Source of the DNA: Acanthosepion lycidas
Taxonomy: Eukaryota > Mollusca > Cephalopoda > Sepiida > Sepiidae
NCBI GenBank assembly: GCA_963932145.1
Contig: OZ010593.1
Location: 39,698,210 to 39,762,209 of the forward strand
Length of the DNA stretch: 64,000 nt
Direction of reading: 5' to 3'
Of this stretch, positions 55,579 through 64,000 are shown piece after piece. Each line of letters opens with the position of its first letter. The first letter of the stretch is position 1. A model generated the notes under the pieces. It searched no databases. It was not told the DNA's origin and saw only the letters and a program-made list of their open reading frames with translations. A program made the translations under genes and the position numbers.

Positions 55579-55680
55579 TGTTGTGATAGATTTTCTTTGA
55601 CAGATGTCAAGAGAAGATAGCTCCCCTATAGGTATAATGATTTTGCCCTTTATACAGTACCTCATTTAAATATCACTACA
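55579..55680 (-). repeat. 5' LTR of gypsy copy 3
   Basis: TGTTGTGATAGA to CACTACA on the plus strand, homologous to the LTRs of copy 2 and directly followed by the CAAGG duplication. Confidence 0.9.
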
Positions 55681-56429
55681 CAAGGATTAAATTTTCAAAT
55701 GCATATATTTGTCAAAATTTGGAATATATATGTAGTTTGAAATTTGGCAAAAATTGTTCATGTGTGATTCTTCAGTTGCTCTTGGTCAGGAAAGCAATTA
55801 GGTGTAAAGGTGTTGCCAGTATGGCCAGGAGTTGTCCAATTTCTTGGGTTGGGTAGCCAAAGTTACAGTTGGGGTCAGAGGATAGATCTAGAGTGGATTC
55901 ACCATTGGTGGGTTTTGATGCACACCTTTCTTTAAGGTTGAAATTGACTCCTGTGTGGTGTTTGATAGGCTGGTGGCCATGTCATGCTGAGATGTTAAAC
56001 CAAATTGCCTGGTAAGGTGGGTTGGCGGGTTGATTGAAAACATGCAGGTATTAGAAATCATTGTGGTGGCATTGCAAGCCTGGCAGTTTTGATGCTGGTG
56101 TGTTGGCCACATTCTGCATATGATAAGTCAGATGATATTAGTAAAGCTTGAATGAGATCACAGTGTTGATAAAAGAAGTAATCATGATGGTGATGGCAAC
56201 AATATGCCTTCATGTCAACAGGCGGCCTTTTGGTATGCAATTCTGGTGGTCATTATGAAGGGCTTTCTTTTAAGCAAATCTTGTGTTAAACAAGATTTGT
56301 CTTTCTTCCAGCAGGAACATTGGTTATTCTATTTTATTGCAGAGATTTGGTTTGTGGACAAGATGTGATGCTCAGAGCCCCTGTGCAGAAAACAGGTTTT
56401 TTATTTTATGTTTTGCTTTCTGAGTGTTC
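55681..56429 (+). other. Intron segment with a dispersed short repeat
   Basis: Less AT-rich than the average intron here, suggesting an old insertion, but no domain was recognised. The dispersed short repeat copy is at 56341-56396. Confidence 0.4.
56341..56396 (+). repeat. Dispersed short repeat (copy c)
   Basis: GAGATTTGGTTTGTGGAC followed by ATGCTCAGAGCCCCTGTGC; homologous to 7591-7646 and to the reverse of 21205-21270. Confidence 0.6.
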
Positions 56430-57060
56430 ACATCCGGCTGACATGTAAAGTGAATCAAAGTGATCTAATTGCAGTGAAGTATAACACCTAGTTTCCAATC
56501 TAGTAGCACACATAAATTCATGTAGTTGAAGTACTAAGGAAAAAAACTTATCAGGACACTTGCCATGAAAATTTTTCTAGAAAAGATAGAAACTACATCA
56601 CGTCAGTGAGAAAGTGACTGAAGTCAAGATGCCAGGTCAGGATCAATTACATTACAGACACTTCTTTGAATTTTGTCAAGAATCTTGAGATATATAGCAG
56701 GGGCGCCATACAAGATATAGCAGCAGTATTCAATGCACAAATGAATGGTAGACTTATACATGTGCAAGAGGGATTCTGACAAAACACTTGTCGGGCACAA
56801 CACAGTGAATCATCTTTCCTAGCAGTAGACCTAGCTATTGATTCAATATAATCACTCCATTTCATGTCAGTAGAAAATCTAGGCCCAAATAGCTGCAAAC
56901 TGTTGCTCTCCTGGAGTTTAGCATAAGCTTTCCTGATGGAAGGTAGAAAAGGTACTCTGTAGTGATTAAATGAAAGCAGTTTTGTTTTGGAAGTGTTCAA
57001 ATTTACAAGCCATTCCTTGCCCCAGTTAACCACTGATTAGAGCTAATTTTCAACAGTAGT
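56430..57060 (-). mobile_element. LINE 3' fragment, copy C
   Basis: Minus-strand 56647-57033 reads VNWGKEWLVNLNTSKTKLL, then LQLFGPRFSTDMKWSDYIES and a degraded RT C-terminus. It is homologous to 47278-47576 and its 3' region to 58479-58740. Confidence 0.82.
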
Positions 57061-58478
57061 TCCATTTGAATCTATTGGACTTGGTACTAAAACAGGAATA
57101 AATAGTTGTATTATCTGGAACTAATGAGATTGGGAAGGTCTTACAAGTAAATTTAACCATTTTAATTTTTTGGTGAAACTTCTTGAATTTGAATACATTT
57201 CTGAAAATTCCTAAATCCTGGATTTGGGAATTCACTTTTATTCTATTATTTTACTAAAATTTAAAGCACAATCTTTTAAATTTAAAGAAGCATTTACACT
57301 TTGGGCAGATGAAATAGAAAATTATCTACAAGATATACTGCACATCTTTGACTTAATATGTCAAAGGAAAAACGAATATTAATACTGTCTGTAAGTGTTA
57401 CAACTAAAATTCAGTTTAAACCAGTTGAATATGTCATAAAAGCAGGACAAAAACTGTTTGAATTTTTAAAGTTTTATCATCATATTTTTTATTAAATGAA
57501 GCATTGTTAACCATTATTATTATTAATATTGACTCTTTTTTTGATTCTGCACTGTTTACTCACTGGCCTGAGTAAAATGTTTCAATAAGAAGTAACTGAA
57601 AAATTAAGCTGAATGTAAAAAACTAGTTAAAAATAATGATAATTTGTGAATTTTATCATTCTAATTATTCTTCAGGTATTTTTTATACAACTGTTTAAAT
57701 CTTAGAACTTATAATTATCAAACTTAAGTAACAGTTAAGAAAAAAATGAATTTTAAGTTTGATCATTTTTGATTTTTGTTTCTTTTTATACATGTTTTGA
57801 CATACTTCATTACTCTGGCAGTGTTTTCAAAGACTTATTTGAAAAATAAACTTCAAACATGATTTAGGGAATTGCCAGTACCAATATGTGTAAAAATATT
57901 GCTAAAATGATTATTGGCCTATCTGATACTGTAATAAAGCATATGAAAGGATATGGTATTTACAACTGAATCCAATGAAATTTGAATTTCACATCTACAA
58001 AATAATTTCATTAATTTTGTTTTGGGCTTTAACATGAAATTCCTTAATTTTTAATTTTCCTTCAATATTATAATTATCATAAAATTCATCTAAAAATTCT
58101 GAAATTATACTGAATTTTTTATTAATAAAAATGTTAATTTATACATATAAACAGAAATTGTATTTCAGCCAGTCTATTTATATTATCAGCATTATGCAGA
58201 AGAAAAATAATTTTTATGCTTGACATTTGATTAAATGTTTTTAAATAAAAAAACAAATCCATTTTTGTACATATTTTTTAAATAGGAAAAATACAATTTT
58301 TTTTTCATTGTATTCCATGATTAAACTGAATTTTGGAAGAAATAAATTCACTTAGTATAAAATTTATTAGAAAATAAAATTGTATGGTAAGATTTTGAAA
58401 ATAATGACACATTTTACAGTCATTTTTCAAGTGAATTCATACTATAATATTTTCAAGAGTTTATCTGATTAAAACATC
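57061..58478 (+). other. Intron segment, nothing recognised
   Basis: Very AT-rich; no coding or repeat unit recognised. Confidence 0.5.
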
Positions 58479-58740
58479 TGGCGGACATGTAAAGTGAATC
58501 TAATTGCAGCGGAGTATAACACCTAGTTGCCAATCTAGTAGCACATTTAAATTTCTGTAGTTGAGGCACTAAGGAGAAAAGCTCATCAGGACCATTGCCA
58601 TGAAAATTTTTCTAGAAAAATAGAAGACACTACATCACATCAGTAAGAAAGTGACTGAAGATGCCAGGTCATAATCAATTACATTACAGACACTTCTTAG
58701 AATTTTGTCAAATATCTTGAGATATATAGCAACAGCAAAA
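58479..58740 (-). mobile_element. LINE 3' fragment, copy D
   Basis: Near-parallel to 56435-56700: shared GACATGTAAAGTGAATC, GTATAACACCTAGTT and CCATGAAAATTTTTCTAG. Only the 3' end of the LINE is present. Confidence 0.8.
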
Positions 58741-58776
58741 AGATGTCAATTTTATAGTTTGAAAAGAGGCCAATAA

Positions 58777-58779
<3 letters not shown>

Positions 58780-58846
<67 letters not shown>
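58780..58846. repeat. (AT)n microsatellite, about 33 units
   Basis: Uninterrupted AT dinucleotides, the longest in the window. Confidence 0.97.
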
Positions 58847-58851
<5 letters not shown>

Positions 58852-58859
58852 TTTTTAAA

Positions 58860-60351
58860 AATATGATTCCTTCGCTACATAAGAGTTCTCATGTTTCAAA
58901 AACGAAAGCCGAAACCATCAATATAATTATGAAAATTAAGTTGAATCAAGGTGTTGGGTCCTGTTTCATCCTGAAGCGAAAATTTAGGAAAAAGCTATCT
59001 TGTGGTTTGCACGTGTTTATAAGTATGGTCCATTGCAACATTAATTACTATGGAAACGGCTAGGCCCACCATCTTGGTTAGGTGGTCAGACTTAATTCTT
59101 ATCTACAGATTCGTCACCTTCAGAAAGGTTATGCCAACGTAGAGTGGGGTATCTATTCAAAGCTAATGGTGGCGGTCACCGTCTAGTTAGTTTACAGCAG
59201 AAGATATTTCATGGCGCGATGGCAAGTCGTTAAGTGTCAAGAGGATTTTGTTTTATTGTTATCTATCTGTTAATCTCTTTATTTATTTGTTTATTCCAAT
59301 GGCTGTTCCATATACAAACGAGTTGTACTGAACTACAATTTGTTTTTATACGGCTTCACAAAGGGTTTTTTCTATTTAATGATTTGGCTAAGCTTTTAAG
59401 ACTTTTATTAAACTATGGAATTTATTTATTTATCTATTTTTTTTTTTTTATGCTAATTATTTAATGCGAAAATTTGTTGATGTCAGCAAAAAAACCGTTA
59501 ATTCCTGCCTATGGTTTAATAACTTTTCATTATTTAGAAACTTAATGATGAGTAGTTTTTCGTGTAGGCATAAAGGGCATGGGTCATCCTAGGTTTTACA
59601 AGTTCTTGTTCTATTTATTATTTTCCATTTTACTTTTGGTGTTTTATTCGTTTCTTTTAGATGCCAGAGATATATGTCTGATTTCTATTTTGAATATTGT
59701 TGAAGGAGCTCTTGTTGTCTCCATCTAATTTTAAATTTATTCTTCGTTGACCCAATGTATATCCTATTAATGTTAAGACTCTCAATGGATGAGATAGTGC
59801 ATTGGTATACCACGGATTTTGTGAAGCATTTATTTTCCAACAGGCAGTCTTTAGGGTTTCTACAATCACATAATTTTTTCGTTGTTTTTATCTAATTTCA
59901 GTTTAAGAGCTTTATTACTGTTTTGGCATGCATGTTTTTCCAGGATTTTATTATTATGTCTTTTTATGATTCTTTCTAGATTTTCAGTGTAACTGCAACT
60001 TAATTTTAATGTGTTTTTATTAAAGATCTCGCTAAGTTTGCTATTAGTGGGAAAGTGTTTTTCAATTAAAGCTAGGAATTTATGCCCTAGTTTGGTACTG
60101 ACCATTTGGTTGAACAGAGGGGTATACCAGATGATCTTTCTTTTCCTGTTTTTCTTATTATTGGTACTATTGTTTCTATAGCTTATGTCAGCGTTTTTGT
60201 ATCCGCTATTTTTCAGGGCTGTGTTATAAAAATTACTGTGTTGTCGGAATATTTCCCTATTAGCTGAGTTCATGCTAATTCTTTTCTCTATTGATGTGGG
60301 TATATGCTTAATTATAGATGGAGGGTGGTTTGACTTACCCAAAAAAAACAA
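58860..60351 (-). mobile_element. GIY-YIG-type Penelope-like retroelement remnant
   Basis: Minus-strand 59866-60351 reads NHPPSIIKHIPTSIEKRIS, then RKRKIIWYTPLFNQMVST and a helical linker, a combination found downstream of the RT in a widespread Penelope-like group. After a frame change at an A-run, the Cys-rich CDCRNPKDCLLENKCF follows, then RIYIGSTKNKFKIRW, which fits a GIY-YIG nuclease (YIGxT...FKxR). The terminal CPLCLHEKLLII is near 59545-59600. 58860-59230 is a more GC-rich 3' region. The RT itself is not present, so the copy is 5' truncated. Confidence 0.62.
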
Positions 60352-61499
60352 AAATACTAAGGAACTCCGGATTATTTACCTGACGTGTTCCTTCCTATTT
60401 TTCTGCATACTTGTGCGCGCACACACACATATATATTGGCTGGAGTAATGGGTTTTATTCTTGCTTTTTGTTCTGTATATAGGATTCAAAATCCTACATT
60501 CTTTTTAAAACCCATTAAAATAAGTACAAAGCAGAAATACTGAATCACACGTTCTGATTGATTATTAAATATGGAAAATAAGAAATGATGTGTTTTTGAC
60601 TATGTCTGAAATGAAGGAAAAGACAGTCCCACCAAATCATTTTGAGCCTATCACATGACAAATTTTTCTTACTTAAGTGACACTTAAATCACTCCTTAGG
60701 AGTGAGGAGGGAAATTTTCTACCCAACATTAGTCCACATGTGTCATTAATCCAATATTCAGACTTCACATTAAAAACCTATTTTTAACATAATACTCAGT
60801 CTGCAATATATATTATTTCAAACAAACTTACAACTTGAATACACAAACAAACTCAATAAAAATATCTGATCAAAGAAAGATAACCCTTTCAAACTCTCAG
60901 TAAGTCTTTTGAAATTTACACTAATTATTTGCAAACATGAACTGTTTTAACTTCACCATAAATACTGAAATATACTTTGTTTGAGCATACATTTTAACAA
61001 CCTTTTGATCCGAATTATTGACATTCAAATCATCAACACAAAAACATTTAAACAATTTAAAATACTACAATACAACAAACATTGTACTTGTTATTATTTA
61101 TAAATATAATCTATTCATTGTTAATGCATATTTTGCCTTGAACTTTGTTATTTTTTTTGTCGTTGCTTATTTTACTATATTTGTGTTAATATAAATGCAG
61201 TAGGGTGTTAACTATACCCTACACTTATTTTGATCCTCTATCATACCAGATAACATTTAGTAAATATCTCTTAGATACTATTTATTGTTATAAAGCATTA
61301 CATAAATCTTGCCTATAATAAAAATAATGTTACAATATCTATGAGGAGACATTGAAAAGTTCCCAGCCCTACTAGGAAACACTTTCAAAAAAGTATTTGG
61401 TCAGATTGAATAAGCTCAGAACTTTTCAGAATTACCTTATATATGTCTCTATGATAAAGTTTTTTTTAATGTTGTATTATTCCTGTTCCCTTTGAACAG
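60352..61499 (+). other. Intron segment, nothing recognised
   Basis: A short (AC)n/(AT)n at 60418-60436; otherwise AT-rich intron ending in the acceptor TTTGAACAG. Confidence 0.55.
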
Positions 61500-61686
61500 A
61501 AAACATCTCTGAACAAACAGACAAATCCCGTGACCACTCTGATAGCAGTCTCAAAGAAAGCACTTCTTCACCCAAACAGAAACAAACTGAACAACTTGTG
61601 GTTAAAATTGCAAATTGTGTTTCTCCTGTACATGAAATGGCAAATAAACAAGTTGTACAATGGCTTCGAGAAAATAAACTGAATGA
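61500..61686 (+). CDS. Exon 11 of the visible part, ARM-TIR-SAM gene (linker and SAM start)
   Basis: The acceptor is CCTTTGAACAG and the donor is GTGAGT. Its first two bases complete the Glu codon from exon 10, and it ends two bases into a codon. It encodes a polar linker rich in Ser, Lys and Gln (ISEQTDKSRDHSDSS, TSSPKQKQTEQL), then VVKIANCVSPVHEMANKQVV and QWLRENKLNE. MANKQVVQWLRENKL is the first helix and following turn of a SAM domain, with the conserved Trp. Confidence 0.9.
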
Positions 61687-62337
61687 GTGAGTAAAAAATT
61701 ATGAAAAAAATTCATACATCTGTTTGCATGGTTTTATTGATGGTAGAAAAACAGAAATGTTTAACTCTTAGTTAAAGGAACCGGAGTGAACTTTAAAGGG
61801 AGATAACTGATTAAATTGCTTACTAACGTATTTTTTAACATATCTATGTTACAAAATAATTACATCTATACTGACATCTATTTTCTGTTTTCATTTATTA
61901 GGATCATTTTTTATTCAAAATATTATATACCTTGACCTACATTTTAAATGGACAACTGATACAATCTCTTGTTTAGTTGATTATAGAATACACATACATT
62001 AACATGTGTATTTCTGGCTATTGTACCAACTGGTAACATTTTATAGCAGAGATAACTTCTATAAACAATACTTGAAAATTTTCTCCTTATCTCAGCTGTT
62101 ATAAATAAGATATAAAATAATTTGATATAGATATAATCTATGTTTATAAGATATATCTAGATATAAAATAAGTTTCATATCTAATTTTATTTTCTGAGAC
62201 AAATGGTTATAGAATAACACAAGATTTCTTTGGCAAACATGGACTTATGTGTCTGCAATAAAACATAGTGTCAAAAAGACAGTTTTTCTTGTGACACCAC
62301 TTTTTTAGCTACCTTCACTTTTCAGCAATATTTATTG
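61687..62337 (+). other. Intron segment, nothing recognised
   Basis: AT-rich; no feature before the inverted-repeat element at 62339. Confidence 0.55.
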
Positions 62338-62338
62338 T

Positions 62339-62822
62339 TTTAAAAAGTGATGGTTGATGATTAGAATTGTAATAAAACTTAAACATATGATGAAAGTGAA
62401 TTTATATATTTTCTTTGTTCTTGAGAATTCACAACAAAAATAATAAACATTATTTGTCAGACTTTTTATTTACAATATTATTTATTGGAATGGTTAGAAA
62501 AAATCAGCCAATTATTTCAAACTTTATAAAATGGTAAGTAATAAGAATTTTCTTATAGTTGGTTCACATATTTTAATAATTTAGTAAATGTTTACAAATA
62601 AAAAATTGTTTTTGCATTTATTTCTTTATAAATTGGTAAATGATAATATTGGATTGCATTAATTGTATTAGTTTTTAGAATGTTGTAAATATAAAAGTAT
62701 TCTAGTAAATTAACAATCTAATAGTGTTTAGTAGTTTTGTTGTAAATTCTCAAGAACGAAAAAATGTATAAATTTACTTTCATATGTTTAGGTTTATATT
62801 TCTAATCATCGCTTTTTAAAAC
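62339..62822. mobile_element. Inverted-repeat MITE of about 480 bases
   Basis: 62339-62440 is largely the reverse complement of 62738-62822: both contain AATTCTCAAGAAC and TTACTTTCATATG-like words. The ends read AAAGTGATGGTTG and, inverted, AAAGCGATGATTAG. The flanks are compatible with a TTAA or TTTAAA duplication. No coding capacity. It ends about 95 bases before exon 62918-62984. Confidence 0.75.
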
Positions 62823-62917
62823 ATGAAAACATTGCCGAAGAAAGTGGGTGTCATTCTTTTGACAATTATATTATTTTGTAGGCATGTAAGTTCATGTTTG
62901 CCATTTCTTTCTTACAG

Positions 62918-62984
62918 ATGTATTCAAGCTTTTGAACAATTTGATGGAGTAATGCTATTACAACTGGATGAAATGAGAAAAGAG
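62918..62984 (+). CDS. Exon 12 of the visible part, ARM-TIR-SAM gene (SAM middle)
   Basis: The acceptor is TTTCTTACAG and the donor is GTAAGT. Its first base completes the Glu codon from exon 11, and it ends in phase 0. It encodes CIQAFEQFDGVMLLQLDEMR KE (22 residues in total). F-x-x-F-D-G-x-x-L-L-x-L is the central SAM signature. The rest of the SAM domain must lie beyond the window, since no convincing continuation was found in 62985-64000. Confidence 0.92.
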
Positions 62985-63473
62985 GTAAGTATTTGCTGGA
63001 CTAAGCCATATTTATGAAGCACTTAGTGAGGAACAGTTCAATAACAATGCTCAAAATGAAATACAAGCTTATTATATAAAAATATTAAAGTCTTGTTTTG
63101 GTTTGGTTACTTTCTCTTAGAGACAATATGAATCATCACTTTCTGGTATTTGTAATACATTCTAGTAGTTAGGATGAGAAAAGCTTTGTATTAAAATCAG
63201 TGTTAAAAAGGAAATAATTTTTCAGTACATTATTAAAAAGTCCTTTATAGTTCTTTATAGTATTACACAAAATATTTAAATAAGGATGAATTTTGAACTT
63301 TGAAACTGTATAAGACTGACAGTCATAAGACCTAAACTTCAAATATTTCAATTAAATATTCAATGCTATTAGTATATTATTGAAACTTTAATGTCATAAA
63401 TATAATTTTTTTATATGTTCATAAATTTTGCTGTTTATATTGGACAAAACATTAACTAGCATGAACAGTGAAG

Positions 63474-63515
63474 AATCAATTTTATTATACTCTAAAGAGT
63501 ATAATAAAATTGATT
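63474..63515. repeat. Perfect 20-base-pair cruciform-capable palindrome
   Basis: Arms 63474-63493 and 63496-63515 are exact reverse complements separated by two bases (AA). Confidence 0.95.
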
Positions 63516-63924
63516 TTTAGATGTGAGTAATAATTCAACCACTTTTGTAAAATAGAGAATTACATTTGAAGCTTGCTACTTCATGTTGATTTCAGGAATA
63601 ATGTTTTATTTAGAACCTGAAAACCTCATTTTCATAACAAGCCTATATATTGTCTAAAATTATTATTCTTATTTCATAAAATATTTAGATTGGAATGACA
63701 AAACTCATCTGTTAACATTTTGACTAATGTAATCCAAAGAACTTATGATGAGTGTAAAACATCAGTGTACTTTTCATAGCAAAAGTACAATGAATGAACT
63801 CTTTAAAAAGTCATATCTCTATATACTAGGTAAATATGAGTAAGAACAGTATGTATAACATGTAATTGGTCAGGACATATATATATATATAACCCACATC
63901 CTTGACTTACTGTCTTCTATTCCA

Positions 63925-63980
63925 TCTCTTCTCCTCAGTTGTTAGCTTTGTTGAGTAATACCGACCTTACAGGTCATCTG
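63925..63980. repeat. Dispersed repeat shared with 49008-49080
   Basis: Shared words TAGCTTTGTTGAGTAATACC and CCTTACAG, each following a CTCCTCAG- or TTCCTCAG-like string. Family unknown. Confidence 0.6.
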
Positions 63981-64000
63981 GCTTTTTCCTTACTTGGTTG

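Larger units (their letters stand above)
50842..55680 (-). mobile_element. Ty3/gypsy short-LTR element (copy 3)
   Basis: The 5' LTR (55579-55680) and a partial 3' LTR (50842 to about 50925) are flanked by a perfect 5-base duplication CAAGG (50837-50841 and 55681-55685). Compared with copy 2, a segment of about 500 bases between the LTR and the integrase is deleted near 50925. Minus-strand remnants are integrase (52880-53170), RNase H (53618-53900), RT (53945-54500), protease (54452-54760) and gag (54845-55578). It carries a nested inverted-repeat element at 50965-52870. Same family as copy 2. Confidence 0.93.
5003..62984 (+). other. Host gene: ARM-TIR-SAM protein (12 exons visible, both ends missing)
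   Basis: Twelve exons with GT-AG borders join in one uninterrupted frame (about 607 codons). In order they encode an alpha-helical N-terminal region, armadillo-type helical repeats, a TIR domain and the beginning of a SAM domain. TIR domains either signal by self-association or cleave NAD+; ARM repeats commonly hold such TIRs inactive, and SAM domains oligomerise, as in SARM1. The domain order here differs from SARM1 (ARM-SAM-SAM-TIR), so a direct orthologue is unlikely. A cytosolic immune or NAD-signalling role is inferred, not shown. The first visible exon starts with a split codon and the SAM domain is cut at 62984, so more exons lie on both sides. Confidence 0.85.
62985..64000 (+). other. 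Intron segment with hairpin and dispersed repeat
   Basis: No exon was accepted. A perfect hairpin is at 63474-63515, an (AT)n at about 63878-63890, and a dispersed repeat segment shared with 49008-49080 at 63925-63980. Confidence 0.55.

Noticed and set aside
5003-62984. Identification of the host gene as the SARM1 orthologue
   Set aside because: The SAM segment follows the TIR instead of preceding it, and only one SAM start is visible.
63938-64000. Open frame after CTCCTCAG that could be the next exon of the host gene
   Set aside because: The same block occurs at 49008-49080 as a repeat, and the translation does not continue a SAM domain.
1-64000. CRISPR array, tRNA or rRNA genes
   Set aside because: No regularly spaced repeats, no cloverleaf and no rRNA-like sequence were seen; the tRNA-like match at 43945-43971 is a primer-binding site.

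Overview
This is a eukaryotic, AT-rich genomic window from an invertebrate animal. A lophotrochozoan, probably a mollusc, is my best guess. That rests on the style of the TIR gene and the mix of Ty3/gypsy, Penelope-like, jockey/I-type LINE and mariner relics; nothing in the window fixes the species. No bacterial genes, CRISPR array, rRNA or tRNA gene was recognised.

The window is essentially one plus-strand host gene seen through its introns. Twelve GT-AG exons (5003-62984), all joining in frame with compatible phases, give about 607 codons. They encode an N-terminal alpha-helical region, armadillo-type repeats (clearest at 29070-29325), a complete TIR domain (46387-48686) and the first part of a SAM domain (61500-62984). 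Both ends of the gene lie outside the window. The order ARM-TIR-SAM uses the modules of the NAD-cleaving axon-degeneration protein SARM1 in a different order (SARM1 is ARM-SAM-SAM-TIR). An innate-immunity or NAD-signalling adaptor/enzyme is a reasonable inference.

The introns are packed with nested mobile elements. 1126-4971 is a decayed Ty3/gypsy element with very short LTRs, ending 31 bases before an exon. 5655-12179 is a second short-LTR element, interrupted by a Penelope-like element (8326-10276) and by an unclassified insert (about 6660-7402). 15560-16410, 19045-19960 and 28341-28778 are Tc1/mariner relics. 23700-27060 and 31400-32105 are other gypsy remnants, and 29750-30400 is an old Penelope relic. 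32990-45960 is a RNase H-bearing LINE split by a 10.1 kb env-bearing errantivirus-like element with 1.04 kb LTRs (34920-45015). 50842-55680 is a third short-LTR element with a perfect 5-base target duplication; it carries a 1.9 kb terminal-inverted-repeat element with an 8-base duplication (50965-52870). 46800-47620, 50515-50835, 56430-57060 and 58479-58740 are LINE 3' fragments, and 58860-60351 is a GIY-YIG-type Penelope-like remnant.

Every retroelement or transposase whose coding direction can be read lies on the minus strand, antisense to the host gene. That is what is expected if sense insertions, with their poly(A) signals and splice sites, were purged. The env-bearing element is the youngest-looking insertion (LTRs about 97-98% alike by eye) but is disabled by several stops and frame changes. 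All exon and domain calls come from reading translations and splice sites by eye; no database search was possible.
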